DNA from: Acestrorhynchus altus
Lineage: Eukaryota > Chordata > Actinopteri > Characiformes > Acestrorhynchidae
DNA: 64,000 nucleotides
Assembly (NCBI GenBank): GCA_034509495.1
Contig: CM067512.1
Coordinates: forward strand, 3,279,699-3,343,698
Direction: 5' to 3'
The first letter of the stretch is position 1, and each line of letters opens with the position of its first letter. The notes beneath the pieces are model-generated. The model made no database searches and was not told the DNA's origin. It saw only the letters and a program-made list of their open reading frames with translations. The position numbers and the translations under genes are program-made. Shown in pieces: positions 12,495 to 24,189 of the stretch.

Positions 12495-13410
12495 CAGTTT
12501 CTTTCTAAATGTTTGATAGAAAAAACATTTTTTTGAAGGTCATATTAGTGAAGATGACAAAGTAGAACAATATGCCACCACTCAATGAAAATGCTTTGCA
12601 GTCAAACATGGGTTTTGATTTGCCTTTCTAGCAACAGGCGGTTCTTTCTGGACGTTTTCTTGGTCTCCAAATTTGAACTTGATGTTCAGCATTAGTGTTA
12701 ACTGCCAAGGAACACTACATTAAACTGTGGAAACAGCTAACTCTACACAATTGACTATCTTCTTGCAACCATCTCCTGCTTTGTATGCGTCAGCTATTTT
12801 GTTCAGATTGCTCGGTAGCTGCTTAGAGGAGCCCATGGCCAAGGTTTGGGGCATCATTTGCCTTTTCTAACACTGACTGCAGTCAAACAAGCCATAGCCC
12901 AAACGTCTTAAATACATACAGGTCCATCCTCTGGAATAACTTACTCTCAAATTTAACCAGCTGCATTTTAATTGCAAATTTTTGCCAGCAGTTTGTCACA
13001 TCTGTTAACCCTGCAGTCCTGACCTTCGGTTCACTCAGGTCTACACGCCACTCCACCACTCCAACAATGGACTGGATGCATCTGACAAGGCTCACTGTGG
13101 TCATTAATAATCTGAAGAGGTTGCAGAGTATCTCCTGAGGGGCTGCAGACTGACAGGGCTCTTAACTGCAATCAGCAGTGATGACCACATGGCTAACTCC
13201 TTTGGAAAGGTAAAGGGTTAGAAGGGCTTTGAACTCTACAATAAACCTTGTATGATGAGATATCATTAAGGGTCTAATAAAGAAGAACCAACTTGGAGAA
13301 CTTTTCAGCTGAGCTTCTGACCTGGGTCACCTGCTAATGTCTGAAAGGTCTGTTTTGACAAGCAAACTTATTGGTTGAACATTTTGATGCACAACATCTT
13401 GACAACTATG
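12495..13410. other. Non-coding stretch, probably old repeat material
   Basis: It follows the T2 relic. Words such as 'ctagcaacaggcggttc' near 12630 and 'aaactgtggaaacagcta' near 12723 look familiar from fish interspersed repeats, but I cannot assign a family. There is no gene. Confidence 0.35.
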
Positions 13411-13414
13411 ACAT

Positions 13415-13745
13415 TAACCCTTTAATGATGAGGTCAGTGCCCACAAGACGTTGTCAGCTGAATATTTCTGGTTGGGGGACTGTTCTCGGTCCAGCAGCGA
13501 CACTGAGGGGTTTAAACACTCCAGCAGCACTGCTGAGAATGACCCACCACCCACATAATAGCTGCTCTGTGGTGGTCCTGTGGGGTCCTGACCATTGAAA
13601 ATCAGGGTGAAAGGAGGAGAATAAAGTCTGCAGAGAAACAGATGAACTACAGTCTGGAATTATAGAACTACAAAGAGCTCCTGTGTGGTCAGTGGAGCTG
13701 AAAAACTGGTCACACTGATCAATGTATTTTATAGCATAAATAAAA
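13415..13745 (+). repeat. Interspersed repeat known from otophysan genomes
   Basis: The block 'gagaatgacccaccaccc' (near 13534), 'ctctgtggtggtcctgtggg' (near 13565), 'cctgaccattgaaaatcagg' and 'cagagaaacagatgaactac' (near 13630) matches, from memory, a high-copy repeat of these fishes. It begins near 'ttaaccctttaatgatgagg' at about 13414. Class uncertain (non-autonomous DNA element or SINE). It has no coding capacity; the 129-codon minus-strand frame across it is accidental. Confidence 0.6.
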
Positions 13746-13749
13746 AGAA

Positions 13750-16720
13750 CCCTTTTAAAATATATATTAACATAAACATACTGTATGTTGCATATGTTTA
13801 AATGATTATTGTTCATCAGTCTTTGATGATGATGTGTCATCAAATACAGTGTAAAGGTAAACTTTGGCTTTAGGCCACGCCCACTCCCAATTCAATTTCG
13901 AAATGAGATACAGAAACAACAGCGACTTATCTTTTGAATGTGTGTCCATCCAACAATGAAGGAAGCACAGAGAATCATTCACACAGCGACGAAAACATAC
14001 TGCACGTACCACAGACTATTGAAAACACACGGAATCTTATAAACTGTACCCCGCATAAGAAGCCTTCCTTTCTCAGATTAGGGGGACGATGTAATAACAC
14101 AAATGCTATTCATACTCCAAAGCAACACGGCTGTTCCCTAACAGCTTTTATCTTCAGGACGTTTGTATGTAACGAATTTCCTGGCAAAGACAGTGTAATA
14201 TTTTGCGGCTCGCTTTTTAAGACACAATAACAAAGAGGCAAAAACAAGCAAACGCTTTGTTTAACCGACTAACTGTCCTAAGATGTGGTTAGTATCTGTC
14301 ATTCAGTCTTCAGTTCAACAGCATCTCTAATGTCTTTGTCAACTTCACAGAGAACATGTGGAAGAGTCTTTGGAACAGATGCTCTCCGAAAGCTCTTGCT
14401 TTGGCAAAGAATGGACAGATAAAACTAATCGCACCTCAAAATCACAGCGGCAGAGGACAAATATAGTAAATATGAGTTTAAAGTGAAGAATGGAGAAGAA
14501 GACTGCATTTTCACATTATAATGCTTTATAAACACACTTGGAGAAATGCAAAAAAATATGCATTTGTATACATGTTGACTGATAATACAGAATGATCACA
14601 ATACACTATATTTTCAAAGCCAAAGAAACTGAATCTCTTATGGCTCCCTGCTGCCATGAAATCACAGCTTTTATACCCAAATGTGATATGTATAGTATTC
14701 TGCCCCCGGCTGCATGGCTGCCTGTATAACATTGTGGACTGTTTGGGTTTAAAGCCCATAGTTTTATGACTTTTAGTGCACTATTTAAGCCACTTGAGAC
14801 CACTTAAGATTGCTTACACAGTTTGCATAATGCATTATGATTAATAAACCTGCCTAGTCGTAAACACACAGCATGCCAAGCCATGATTTTAAAATATTAG
14901 CACTTAAGTTACCTCCCGGTTGTCCCCCACTGCTGGTTAAGAACTCAGTGAAATATCACTTTACTTAGAGCTCACAAATAGAACTTTGAGATATAATCAT
15001 ACCATTCTGGCACAATGTAAAAGAACATCCAGATTCGTTTTAAGCCATAATGGCTTAAAAATGGCAGCAATAGAGATACAACTCTTCTGTCTAACAGCAG
15101 CGATATACAGTATGTTCCAACACATTAACCCTCTGAGGTCATCAAATGCATTGGTGCACTAAATCGGATGTTTCTATGAATATCTTTGTGATAATAAGGC
15201 AAACATTTGCTGAATCTTTTTTTGATTGTTTGTGATTCACATTAGGACTTGCAAGGCTATGACAAAGGTTTCAGAAACTTGTGTTCTGCTTCTGGACATG
15301 TCTAACTTGTGGACTTGCATGTCCATCATTGTCCTCTCATCAGTAATTGATGGATTTGTGGATTTGTATGAAACTAACCAATGGGTTATGGGTCTCACGG
15401 CTTCATAATGACATAGTTACAGTAAATAACTATGAAATAAAATAGTAAATAAAATATTTTAGTACAGAGCATTACAGGTAATTATTTGAAGATATGTAAA
15501 ATTAAAATAATGCCCGTAGACCCACCTTAGTGGGTTTTGATTATAGGTTATAGGTTATTATTCAATACCTGATGAATCATCATGCATGCCTGCAATGCGT
15601 GAGGGTAAAAGAAACTTTAAACTGGTAATGAAGCACTTTTAGAAGATGTAGTGGACCTTCATGTGTCAAATGAAGCTTATTCTAGTCTTCACCCACCAAG
15701 GACCATTATCAGGGTCGTGAGTTCTAGCTTGTAGGTGAATACTGGAAAAGACAAAATGGGGGAGAAACTTGGAAAAGTATAAACAATTGCAGATGCTGTT
15801 TAAGTTATGCATGTACTTGCGTGTAAAATATAGAGACAAACATCAATAATTCCTGCTCCAACAGTTGATTATCCAGAGCAGAGCGCGATTAGATTCGTTT
15901 AGAAGTGCGATGTTCTTAACGAACAGTGTAGGTGTGCCGATGAGACTGTGCTGACCTTCCACACCTGGCCAGAATTCTTTTTTCAAAATAGACTTTCTCG
16001 TATGACTTCATCGAATGAGACCTCGTTATAATAATTCCGGGGAATTCTTCATGAGATCATATTGGATAAGGTGCAGAGCAGGAGCAGCACAGCCGAAGCA
16101 TGTGACGCATGCTCGGCTCATGTTTCCTGTTCTGATGAAAAACACAGAGCAACAAAAATCATCAGGAAGGCCACGGAGAACCAGCTGCATGTCATCAACA
16201 TAGCTTATGAAACTTCCTTCACGTGAAGAGGACATATTTATTTTGCACGAGAAGTCATTAACACCACTTACAGTTCAATACACAACTCAATTAGAGCTTC
16301 AGTCTTTGTTTGGGAAGCTTGTCTATCACCCTCAACGTCTCCATAGGCAGTTCTTAACCGAAGATGATTGCTTAACATCAGCAGAGCTTTGTTGTGTGTC
16401 TTAGTAGACATGGAGACATGGGCAATGTGGCATCATGACGTGTTATATATAAGCCTGTACATGGCCTATAGCCTGCATATGTTAGCCATTCCCATACAGC
16501 ATTGGGGCTGTGTAATGTTGAGGAAGGCTTCACACCAGGAATCTTCACTGTCTGTAAGCAAGTCGTATGGAGATTTGTGTTCCAAATGCGTATTGTAACA
16601 TTGTTGCACCTCGGGAGACCAGAAGTTCTCAAACCAGGTTCTCTTAACAGACCAGAACGTTGCTCTATCCCTGTGAGTTTCAAATTAGGTTGGTCCCTGA
16701 GGAGCAGTTTAAGACACTGC
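13750..16720. other. Non-coding stretch, nothing firmly recognised
   Basis: About 3 kb with no recognised repeat family apart from 'ttaaccctctgaggtcatc' at about 15126, which resembles the TTAA-plus-CCCT start of piggyBac-like MITEs. No second end was found. Open frames are at most about 101 codons and overlap on both strands. Confidence 0.45.
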
Positions 16721-16724
16721 TATA

Positions 16725-17163
16725 TCCACACACAAAAAAATACTTACCTAATGTTGTGCAGGTCAAAACAGCTCTGACCCAACAAGGCATGGACTCCACA
16801 AGACCTCTGCAGGTATCTTCTGGTGTCTGGCACCACATCCTGTAAGTCCTGTAAGTTTTGAGGTTGGGCTTCCATGAGCATCACTGGTCCTGTCACAATT
16901 TTGGTACATAATGATCACTGTATACCAGGAGCATCTCACCAGACATTCCTAGTGTTTTGGAGATGTTCTGACACACTCATCTAACCATCACAGTTGGGTT
17001 CTAGTCCATTTTTACTGCTTCAACATATGAACTTCAAGAACTGATTGTTCCTTTCTGCTTGCTACCTAATTTATCCTCCTCTTGATCTTGGCCCACTGGA
17101 GCCAGATCATCAACGTTGTTCACGTCAGCTGTCAATGGTTTTAACGTCATGGCTGATTAATGA
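16725..17163 (-). mobile_element. T1 internally deleted Tc1-derived MITE, both ends present
   Basis: The left part matches the transposase C-terminal end in antisense: 'aaaacagctctgaccca' (16766), 'ggcatggactccacaagacc' (16787), 'tctggcaccac'. It then jumps, at about 16885, to the N-terminal and 5'-UTR side: 'ttttggtacataatgatcac' (16901), 'ttttggagatgttctgac' (16953), 'caacatatgaacttcaagaa', 'gttcacgtcagctgtcaatg'. It closes with 'ggttttaacgtcatggctga' (17138), the T1 terminus. The catalytic core is missing. The copy at 47.6-47.9 kb has the same junction. Confidence 0.85.
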
Positions 17164-17169
17164 AGGCCA

Positions 17170-18200
17170 TTGTCTAAATTCATCCAAGGTAATACAATAG
17201 CAAAGCCCCTGGGAATGTGTTTGTGTACCTGATGCATTCACTGAATGGCTACATTCAACAAAGCCTGAAGCAAAGAGTCTGACTGAAAGAGAGAGGAAAA
17301 TCTAGTCCAAGATAAACACCCAAAGAACCATGGTCAGGGTCATAGGTCACTGAATGTCCGGTGGGGGGCAGGTCAGGGGGCACATTCATTCACATCTTCT
17401 CCAACATCCACCGCTACGTCTGCTGAAAAAGTGCTAACCAAGCATCTTCGCTGCAGAACTTCATCCGACATGGACTGGATTTGCTTAGTGCTCCAACACT
17501 GAATGTGGATGTGATTTTAATTTGCACAGACAATCGCCTTCAATTGCCTAACTCATGTCATCTTGCCATGACCACACTGGCCAACCTCACTCTCCGCACT
17601 CTCAAACTCACTCTCAACATTGGTTGGTGTGGCACAACAGATAACACCACCAGTGAGCCACCACACCATGTGGTCTCTAACATCCAACAATGAAGGCAGC
17701 GTGGAGCTTCACTTATCCACTGATGGAAATGTGGATGTGCAAGCAGGGCTTCTTTAAAGATACTGAGCTGCCTTAAGGAGATGTTTGGAGATGGTTTGAA
17801 AACAGTTTGACAGACCTGAAATCTATGTATATCCATGTTGAATTTAAGGGGTCGCCTGCCATCTCAGCACATTTCCAAACATTACATCGAGAACATTGAG
17901 AGCATGTAAAGGTTTAGCAACGAGTGTTCAGGGTAGGGCTGAAAATCAGAGGCTATTCTGCTGTGCACTACTGGGAGTGTCAACATTCAGAAGGTTATCT
18001 TCCACTGTTACGTACTAGTGGGAAACGTCCTTTGATGAAAGGTTTGCTGAATAAAGGTAATAATGTGGATGATATCTGAACGGTGAGGTCTGAGGGTGGA
18101 GTGAGAGTTGAGCTACTGGCAGCTGCACTGACAGGGTGAGCGTCACACTGTGCGGGGTCAAGAAAACATCAACACTGACACAGCTGATTACATACATATC
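17170..18200. other. Non-coding stretch, unrecognised
   Basis: Open frames near 17.48-17.84 kb on both strands lack domain similarity. No microsatellite is present until the GT run at 18204. Confidence 0.4.

Positions 18201-18203
<3 letters not shown>

Positions 18204-18273
<70 letters not shown>
18204..18273. repeat. (GT)n microsatellite, about 35 units
   Basis: An uninterrupted GT run that passes directly into the purine-rich tract downstream. Confidence 0.97.
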
Positions 18274-18279
<6 letters not shown>

Positions 18280-18329
18280 TGTGTAACTAAATGTGCAAAA
18301 CCATGTCAGTCAAATATGTTATAGAGAAT

Positions 18330-18963
18330 AAACGTGCAGAGATAAAGTGAGAGGCGGAATGCAAGAGCACATGAACGAGAAAGTGTGTGAGAGAGCAAAA
18401 GTGAGACAAACTGAGAGTGTAAGAGTAAAGAAGAAAGAGCAGACGAACGGCAAAGACCGCAAGAGAGAGCACAAAAGCGAGACTGAGAGAGATACTGAGA
18501 TAAAGGAAGTGAGAGAGAGAGCAAACAAAGCGGAGGACGAGAAAGAGAAAGATTGTGAGAGGAAGAAAAAGTGTGAGAGGAAGTAAGAAAAGCGTGAAAG
18601 AAAGAAAGAGTACAACAGTGTGAATGAGAAAGAGAAACGGACTGAGAAGCGACTGCAAGAGAAAGAGAGAGCAAAAAAGAAAAAAGCACAATAACAAGGA
18701 AGAACACAACAGAAACTAGGGAGAGAAAGGGCATAAAAAAGAGAGAAGGGGCATAACAAAGTGAGTGTCAAAGACTGCGCGAGAGAGACAGAGTTAGAGA
18801 GAAAAAAGCAAGAGAGTGAAAATGAGAGAGAATGCTGAAGAGAGTGAGTTTACAAGAAAGAGTGAGTGAAAGAAAGAACGTGAGAGCGAGGTGAAGCTTG
18901 AGTGCGAGTGAGAGAGAGTGCAAGAGCAAGAAAAAGAAAGTGAGAGAGCAACAATGAGTGAGC

Positions 18964-19030
<67 letters not shown>
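18330..19030. repeat. Long purine-rich (GA) low-complexity tract
   Basis: About 700 bases almost wholly of G and A on the plus strand, built from degenerate GAGA, GAAAGA and GTGAGA words and ending in a perfect (GA)n run at 18974-19029. The apparent 140-150 codon minus-strand frames rich in Ser, Leu and Phe are by-products of pyrimidine composition and are not genes. Such tracts can form triplex DNA (established property of homopurine mirror sequences). Confidence 0.95.
18974..19029. repeat. Perfect (GA)n run
   Basis: About 28 GA units closing the purine-rich tract. Confidence 0.95.
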
Positions 19031-19031
<1 letters not shown>

Positions 19032-19380
19032 AAAGCTGCCTGTTTTTCATCAGAAACACACTCATAACAGAAAGTGTCCCGGCTCATCTCCGACTCCATG
19101 TGCTGAAGCTGCAGCTGATGCCGTAGCGAGACGCCAGACGCTGCTTACTCGGACCACAGAGATAAATAACAAAACAAACAAGAGCGTCAGCTGCCAGCCA
19201 GGCAAACAACACAGAAATTACATATGAATCAGTTGTTTTTCTTCTCCTTGTTCTTGCTCTGCTCTTGTTTAAAGACCCCCTGACACACTATAACTCAGCA
19301 TTTGGCTTAAATTTTGAGTTTGTGACTTTAGGCCGCAGCTCTGGTCTATGTCACTTGTATTTACAGCACAAGTGTGTGTT

Positions 19381-19426
19381 TATGTGTGTGTGTGTGTGTG
19401 TGTGTGAGACAGAGAGAGAGAGAGTG
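19381..19426. repeat. (GT)n(GA)n compound microsatellite
   Basis: A GT run that switches to a GA run, as also seen at 36.88-36.94 kb. Confidence 0.9.
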
Positions 19427-19673
19427 TGCGCAAGTGCAACAAAAATCATACAAAGCCTGTTCTTGTGCTTTGTCCCAGAAAAACATCTAAAAATATGCTC
19501 TAATGTTACGCTTGTAACTCATTTACATACACATAGCATTTCAGCATTTAACCACAGATCACATGACCCACCAACTTAAAGTCTGATAAAGGTCAGAGGG
19601 ACGGGAGGGCCAAGAGATTGGCTTTCATCAAACCCATATGATCCACATATCATACCAAACTAGAATATGTACC

Positions 19674-20197
19674 TTACTCATTCTAACCTTTATCAGCCAG
19701 TAATCCAGCTCAGAAACAGCTAGACACGCTCTGTCCACGGGTACGTTAGACCTGCATGCAGACTCCGACTGATCAGAGAGAGGGGACAGGGCTGATGACA
19801 TCACAGACCTAGATACTGGCTTCCAGAGGAAAATGAGAAGGAAGGGACTGTTGTTGGATAATCCTAATACACACATGAATAATAGAAATAAAAAAAAGGA
19901 CATTCATGTTGTCTTTTTTTTTTTCCTCTTATTTGGACCACTCAAAAACACTCCAGATGATCAATTTCCAACAGAAGTGTTTTTAGTCCTTGTCAGCAAA
20001 AGAAATTAAGGCAGCATAAATGTTTGATCAGTCAAATTTTTACAAATATTTGGATTATTTTAATATTTGCATCTCAAGTGTATGAATTTGAGTACCCTTG
20101 CATGTGTCTCCTATAAATACTTTTCTAATCTTTTGGTGAATAAAAGTCAAACTATGAAAACGTCCAACAAAATTTGCTTAGTGTTCTAAAGGTTTAA
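19674..20197 (-). mobile_element. R3 TTAA-ended piggyBac-like MITE, near full length
   Basis: On the minus strand this aligns along its length with 56315-56940. It starts TTAAACCTTTAGAAC (rc of 20197-20183), then GTTTTCATAGTTT, CTTTTATTCACC and ATTAGAAAAGTA. Later come TTCTCATTTTCCTCT, GTGATGTCATCAGCC, CTCTCTGATCAGTC and GTGGACAGAGC. The far end near 19674-19688 is degenerate. It holds a single copy of the 52-bp core that is amplified at 29.4 kb. TTAA target sites are the hallmark of piggyBac elements (established). No transposase is present. Confidence 0.75.
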
Positions 20198-20244
20198 AGT
20201 TTTGAGACAAGACCTGAATGAGCATCAGTGAATCACTCTTTGGA

Positions 20245-20415
20245 CTAACTGGGAACACCCGGCACCCGATGTTGTGACCCAGTTACAGACTGGGATTATA
20301 ACACTAGCCCATTTTCGTGCTTCAATACATGGCTGTCCGCTTGCTGCCTCATATATCCCACCTTAAAATATCCCATGTATTCACCTGGCAGTGGTTTTAA
20401 TGTTTTGGCTGCAAG
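20245..20415 (-). mobile_element. T1 Tc1-like end fragment
   Basis: It carries 'tgggaacaccc' (20249), 'gcccattttcgtgcttcaat' (20307), 'cttgctgcctcatatatccc' (20340) and the terminus 'cagtggttttaatgttttgg' (20391). These equal the N-terminal and 5'-flank side of T1 in the same orientation as 16.7-17.2 kb. No catalytic residues remain. Confidence 0.75.
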
Positions 20416-20424
20416 GCTGCAAAT

Positions 20425-20980
20425 GTAAAAGTAGCCTTGTGGAAAAAAAAAACACGGTGAGGCTTTGATGTAGGCCATGCAAATAGAACAAGCTACTAGC
20501 CACGTCTGGCCTTCATTCAGTGATTGATGGGTCTAGTAGTTGAACATGGCAGTGATGCTTTTGGATTCAGCAAAGGCCACCCTTTTCCCACGGTGCCAGA
20601 ATGAGGCTGATCAGGGCACTGTAGAACACAGGACAGTAGCTAAGCTTGGTTGAAGACCTGATTGGCCCGAAGGGCTGCCATAACGCTTGTCTTTCTGCAC
20701 ACTCAAAGAAGAGATGTGACAGGAGTTTGAAGGAAATTTTCTAGAAGGTTGGCGCCCGGACTCAGCATGAGGGGACTGGGTGACTGCCACTGCCTGACTA
20801 CTGCAGTATGCATGTCGTCAGCTTTAGAGCACGATTATTATTACTGTGCCACAGAACTTTGGGGCTTCTGAAGTCAGCTGAGTCTCATAAACTGTTTATT
20901 AATACTTAAATGTGAGTTATTACTACTCAGAAGACTGAACTACACTGAATTTAAGTTGCATGCATTGCTGACACAGCTCC
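20425..20980. other. Non-coding stretch, unrecognised
   Basis: No repeat family or gene recognised. Confidence 0.45.
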
Positions 20981-20984
20981 AGTA

Positions 20985-21272
20985 GATAGGGACTCTCCGG
21001 AGAAGGTAGAAATGATCATTTGGCACCATGCCTAATGCCAAGCATGGGCTACAGGGGTCTAAAGCCTCCGGCACTGAGCTGTGAAACAGCAGAACTGCGT
21101 TCTTTGGGGTACTTTTGGGATGTGTGGGGGGGTTGGGAATAAGCTGATGATTGTCCGACATCCTGACATCTCTGGACAGTAGAGACTCCAACAAAAGCAA
21201 AATGTACTTTTTTTTATGCCCCTGATGTCAATAAATGAGCAGGTGTCCCAATACTTTTGTCCACATTTTGGC
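20985..21272 (-). mobile_element. N1 element, minus-strand copy
   Basis: In reverse complement the order matches the plus-strand copies: the 'cagctcagtgccggaggctt' block, then 'cttggcattaggcatggtgc', then 'ggagagtcc'. In plus-strand terms these lie between 21082 and 20990. A second N1-like terminus 'gtgtcccaatacttttgtcc' stands at 21243-21262. The interval between contains extra sequence, so this may be two pieces. Confidence 0.65.
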
Positions 21273-21279
21273 TAGACAT

Positions 21280-22140
21280 GGGAGAGTAGCTAAATTTTCT
21301 CAATTGTTACTTAAAACAATTAAAATTATATATATTGATTTGACAAATTCTCAATACTCTCTTAAATATCCTCTCTTAAATTGGATTTTAAGCTTACGTT
21401 TGCGTTCTACATGCCCTCAAGTGACCATCTTCTTTTACCTATTAGTTGCAGGATGGTTTTTCTGTCCTAAAACCCTCCCGTTGAACAAGTGACTAGATAT
21501 TTAAGTCAAATATCACTCGTATATACTGTTGTTCTGGGTCTAAATGAGCTTGTGCACGCTCTCAGAAGAAGAAGAAACAATATGCAACCAACAAAAATGA
21601 AAGCTATGTATCTTTTATACAGAATTAAACCAATTCTACCATTACACAACCTCTTAATACCAGGCCTTGCTTAGGCATAACTCATAGTCATTTATTTGTA
21701 AGCCTTAGACTGTACTAAACGTCACAGAGTTTAAGATACTGAGTAAATGTAGTGTATGACTACCCACTAAAGCCCTCAGTATGTGAAAGAAATCCCTGAT
21801 TACTCACATGGATTCATTCGCTATGATCAGTGTGGGAAAGCACATGGTGTAAAATCTCCGGGGGCAGAGAACGAAGACTGAATGGATCACTAGTCAATTG
21901 AACAGAGTTATAGAACCCAGAATTCTGTACCTGTACATTATACTGTACCTGTTTAAAGTGCACTGAGCTAATCCATCAATGAGAAACAATAAGATGCCTT
22001 CACACCTTCACACAAAACAACAACCAACTCGAGGCTATTAAATTTAATGCCATTTCTGCTGACTGTGCTCTTCATCTGAGCATGTAAAGTCAACAATGGA
22101 AGCAATGCATCTATGATATTCTTCTTTGAAGAGTCAAAGC
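21280..22140. other. Non-coding stretch
   Basis: AT-rich unique sequence with short open frames only. No repeat recognised. Confidence 0.45.
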
Positions 22141-22149
22141 AACTGGCAG

Positions 22150-22640
22150 GGGCCATCTGGGAAATCTAGTCGTCACATGAACACACAACAATCACTTGAA
22201 TAATTCAGAGTGATGTGGCTTTGTTACCATGCCAACAATGACATGTCTGAGCAATCCAAAAAGCTAAGAACCTGATGAAGAGGAATAGAAAAGTTCTGTC
22301 CCTCAGGACCTTCTAGCTTTTGATTATAATTGAGGCTTTGACAGCTGGGATCTGGAAGGCTTTTAAGGCATGTTGTTCATGTAATTGTGGAACACAACAC
22401 GTAAGTGAAGCAGTGTGTGTTGAAGGAATCTGCTGTGGCCTTGACTTTCATAACCCACTCGCAATCTCTTAATGCTCCATGCTTCTTGTTAGCCTTGTGC
22501 TGAGATGTTCATTACAACATGTGCTCCCTCCCTTTGATTGGACGACATCTGGGGTGAAGATGATCGCATGACTGGCATGAAGAATCTAATAGTCTTTGGT
22601 TTGCAGTGATGTTCTAAGGACCTTCTGGGGTGAGAAAAAC
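22150..22640. promoter_or_regulatory. Repeat-poor block, candidate conserved non-coding element
   Basis: No repeats were recognised. It contains SOX-like 'aacaatgaca' and 'acaacaatc' words and the AT-core stretch 'ttttgattataattgagg' near 22318, with 'ccctttgattgg' near 22532 (TCF/LEF-like). Texture only; conservation is not demonstrated. Confidence 0.2.
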
Positions 22641-22644
22641 GCGC

Positions 22645-23080
22645 CATCATTTAACCAGTTTTGCAACAGTCAAACGTTTGGACACCAAACTATGAAATAA
22701 CGAATACAGAAATATTTAGTGGCCGAAAAGGTGTTGAACAAATTAGAGTCTATGGTTTAAATTCTATAAAGTAGAATCATCAGGAGACCTCAGTGATAAA
22801 TCTGTCTGTGGCTGGCATCTCCATCTGGGGGGATAAGATGTTCTTGACTCACTCCTTATCTCAGAGGATACCCCAGTTTTGGTGCATCATGCGAGACTGG
22901 TGGGTAGAAACTGCCAAAGGCAAACTGGGTACCAGAGAAGCCTCCTGAGAATCATTTCCAACTCCACAAATGTGAAGAAGATGTTAACTGCATGAACTGC
23001 ACTCATATCATCAACAAATGCAATAAATCCTTTTAATATAGAGATGTACATCCAATACAATAGGACATGAACACAAACCT
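22645..23080. other. Non-coding stretch, possible old Tc1 end
   Basis: 'caacagtcaaacgtttggac' near 22666 and 'aactatgaaataac' near 22687 resemble the ends of salmonid-type Tc1 elements. The remaining text to 23080 is not assignable. Confidence 0.3.
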
Positions 23081-23084
23081 ATTC

Positions 23085-23210
23085 ATGAGCCATGTCTAAT
23101 GTCAGGCATGAGCTAAAGGGGTATAAACCCCCAGTATTGAGCTGTGTTGTTTAGGAATCATGGAGCTGCATCCAAGTGTCCCAATACTTTTGTCCGCATG
23201 GTGTAGCACT
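23085..23210 (-). mobile_element. N1 fragment, minus strand
   Basis: It contains the antisense of the N1 core ('gccatgtctaatgtcaggca' near 23091, 'ggggtataaacccccagtat' near 23118, 'ttgagctgtg') and ends with 'gtgtcccaatacttttgtcc' near 23178. The middle part is deleted relative to 58.0 kb. Confidence 0.7.
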
Positions 23211-23259
23211 GTAACAAATTTATAAGGATAATGAAATCTTTCTTTGTGCTTACTAGAAT

Positions 23260-23400
23260 TTTGGAATTTTTCATATTTCCTATACAACAGGATTTTCCTT
23301 ACAACTAAAGAACCCTTTAAGCAGTGACAGCTCTGTTTAGAACCATTCCCTTCACTAAAGAACCCTTGAAGAACCTTTTGAAACAAATTTCCAGCAAGAC
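23260..23400. repeat. R6 GGTTCTT-type repeat
   Basis: Three imperfect occurrences of words like 'aaagaaccctttaa' and 'aaagaacccttgaagaacc' within 100 bases. Similar words occur at 34.4-35.05 and 54.6-54.75 kb. Confidence 0.45.
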
Positions 23401-23404
23401 TTTA

Positions 23405-24045
23405 GATCAGAACAGTATATTCTCTCTGGTAGGTCTGAATGTTTTACTGATCGTGTAATCTTTAGTCACGGGAAGCTCGACCGGCAAGACCAACCAACTC
23501 TCCTGCTTTATGTGAATCACTATGAGGCTTTTTCCCTGTTTACCCAACAGCAGGGCAATGCAAGAAGGAGTGAATCACAGAAGATGATGGAGGAAAAGCA
23601 TGGCTCTGCAGAAAAGCTGTATCAATTCCATCTTTCACTTTCCCATCACTTAGCAGGAAAAAGCATGACAGGCCATTACGGGTCCCCTGGAGCAGGGCGG
23701 CTGTGCAAACATTGTGGAGATTTCTGATCTCTCAATGGGGTAGGGCCTTAAAAACACACCCCCGCCCTAAACCCATTCTACCCCGGCCAAGCCTGCGCTG
23801 ACCAGAACAGTACAAGCAACCTCCTACCTCCATCTGATACCCCTCCATAAGCTTGAGAGGCAAACCATGACATCGATTCGAGAAATTAAATTCAAGACAC
23901 GAGTTGATGTCAGACAAACCTGGTCCAGTTTAAAACAGATTGTGCATTATTGTGTTATTGATTTTCACAATTCAGTGTAATAATACACAACAATACATAA
24001 TCATAGAGGTGGCATATCAATGTTACTAGGTATGGGTTTCAGGTT
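23405..24045. other. Non-coding stretch
   Basis: No repeat or gene recognised. A short pyrimidine-rich, C-rich stretch lies at about 23750-23840. Confidence 0.45.
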
Positions 24046-24052
24046 GATAACG

Positions 24053-24185
24053 AAACAGTCATTTTCTATTGGCAACACTTCTCTATAGGGACTAGACAGG
24101 CTGTGTGTGTGCATTTGCACATTTGTGTCAGCAATGCATGCAACTTAAAGTAGCTGAATGCATTTCTTTGGGGTGTGCTATGTTT
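24053..24185 (+). mobile_element. N1 fragment, 3' half
   Basis: 'ttctattggcaacacttctc' (24063), 'gggactagacaggctg' (24088), 'gcacatttgtgtcagcaatg' and 'aaagtagctgaatgcattt' match, in order, the right half of N1 at 58.25-58.36 kb. Confidence 0.8.
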
Positions 24186-24189
24186 TTCA

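Noticed and set aside
18287..18771. Three overlapping 140-150 codon minus-strand frames rich in Ser/Leu/Phe
   Set aside because: They are the translation of a homopyrimidine strand; all frames are open because purine-rich DNA lacks stop codons on that strand.
22665..22760. Possible salmonid-type Tc1 terminal inverted repeat
   Set aside because: Only about 35 bases resemble the end and no second end or transposase piece was found nearby; mentioned in the block description only.
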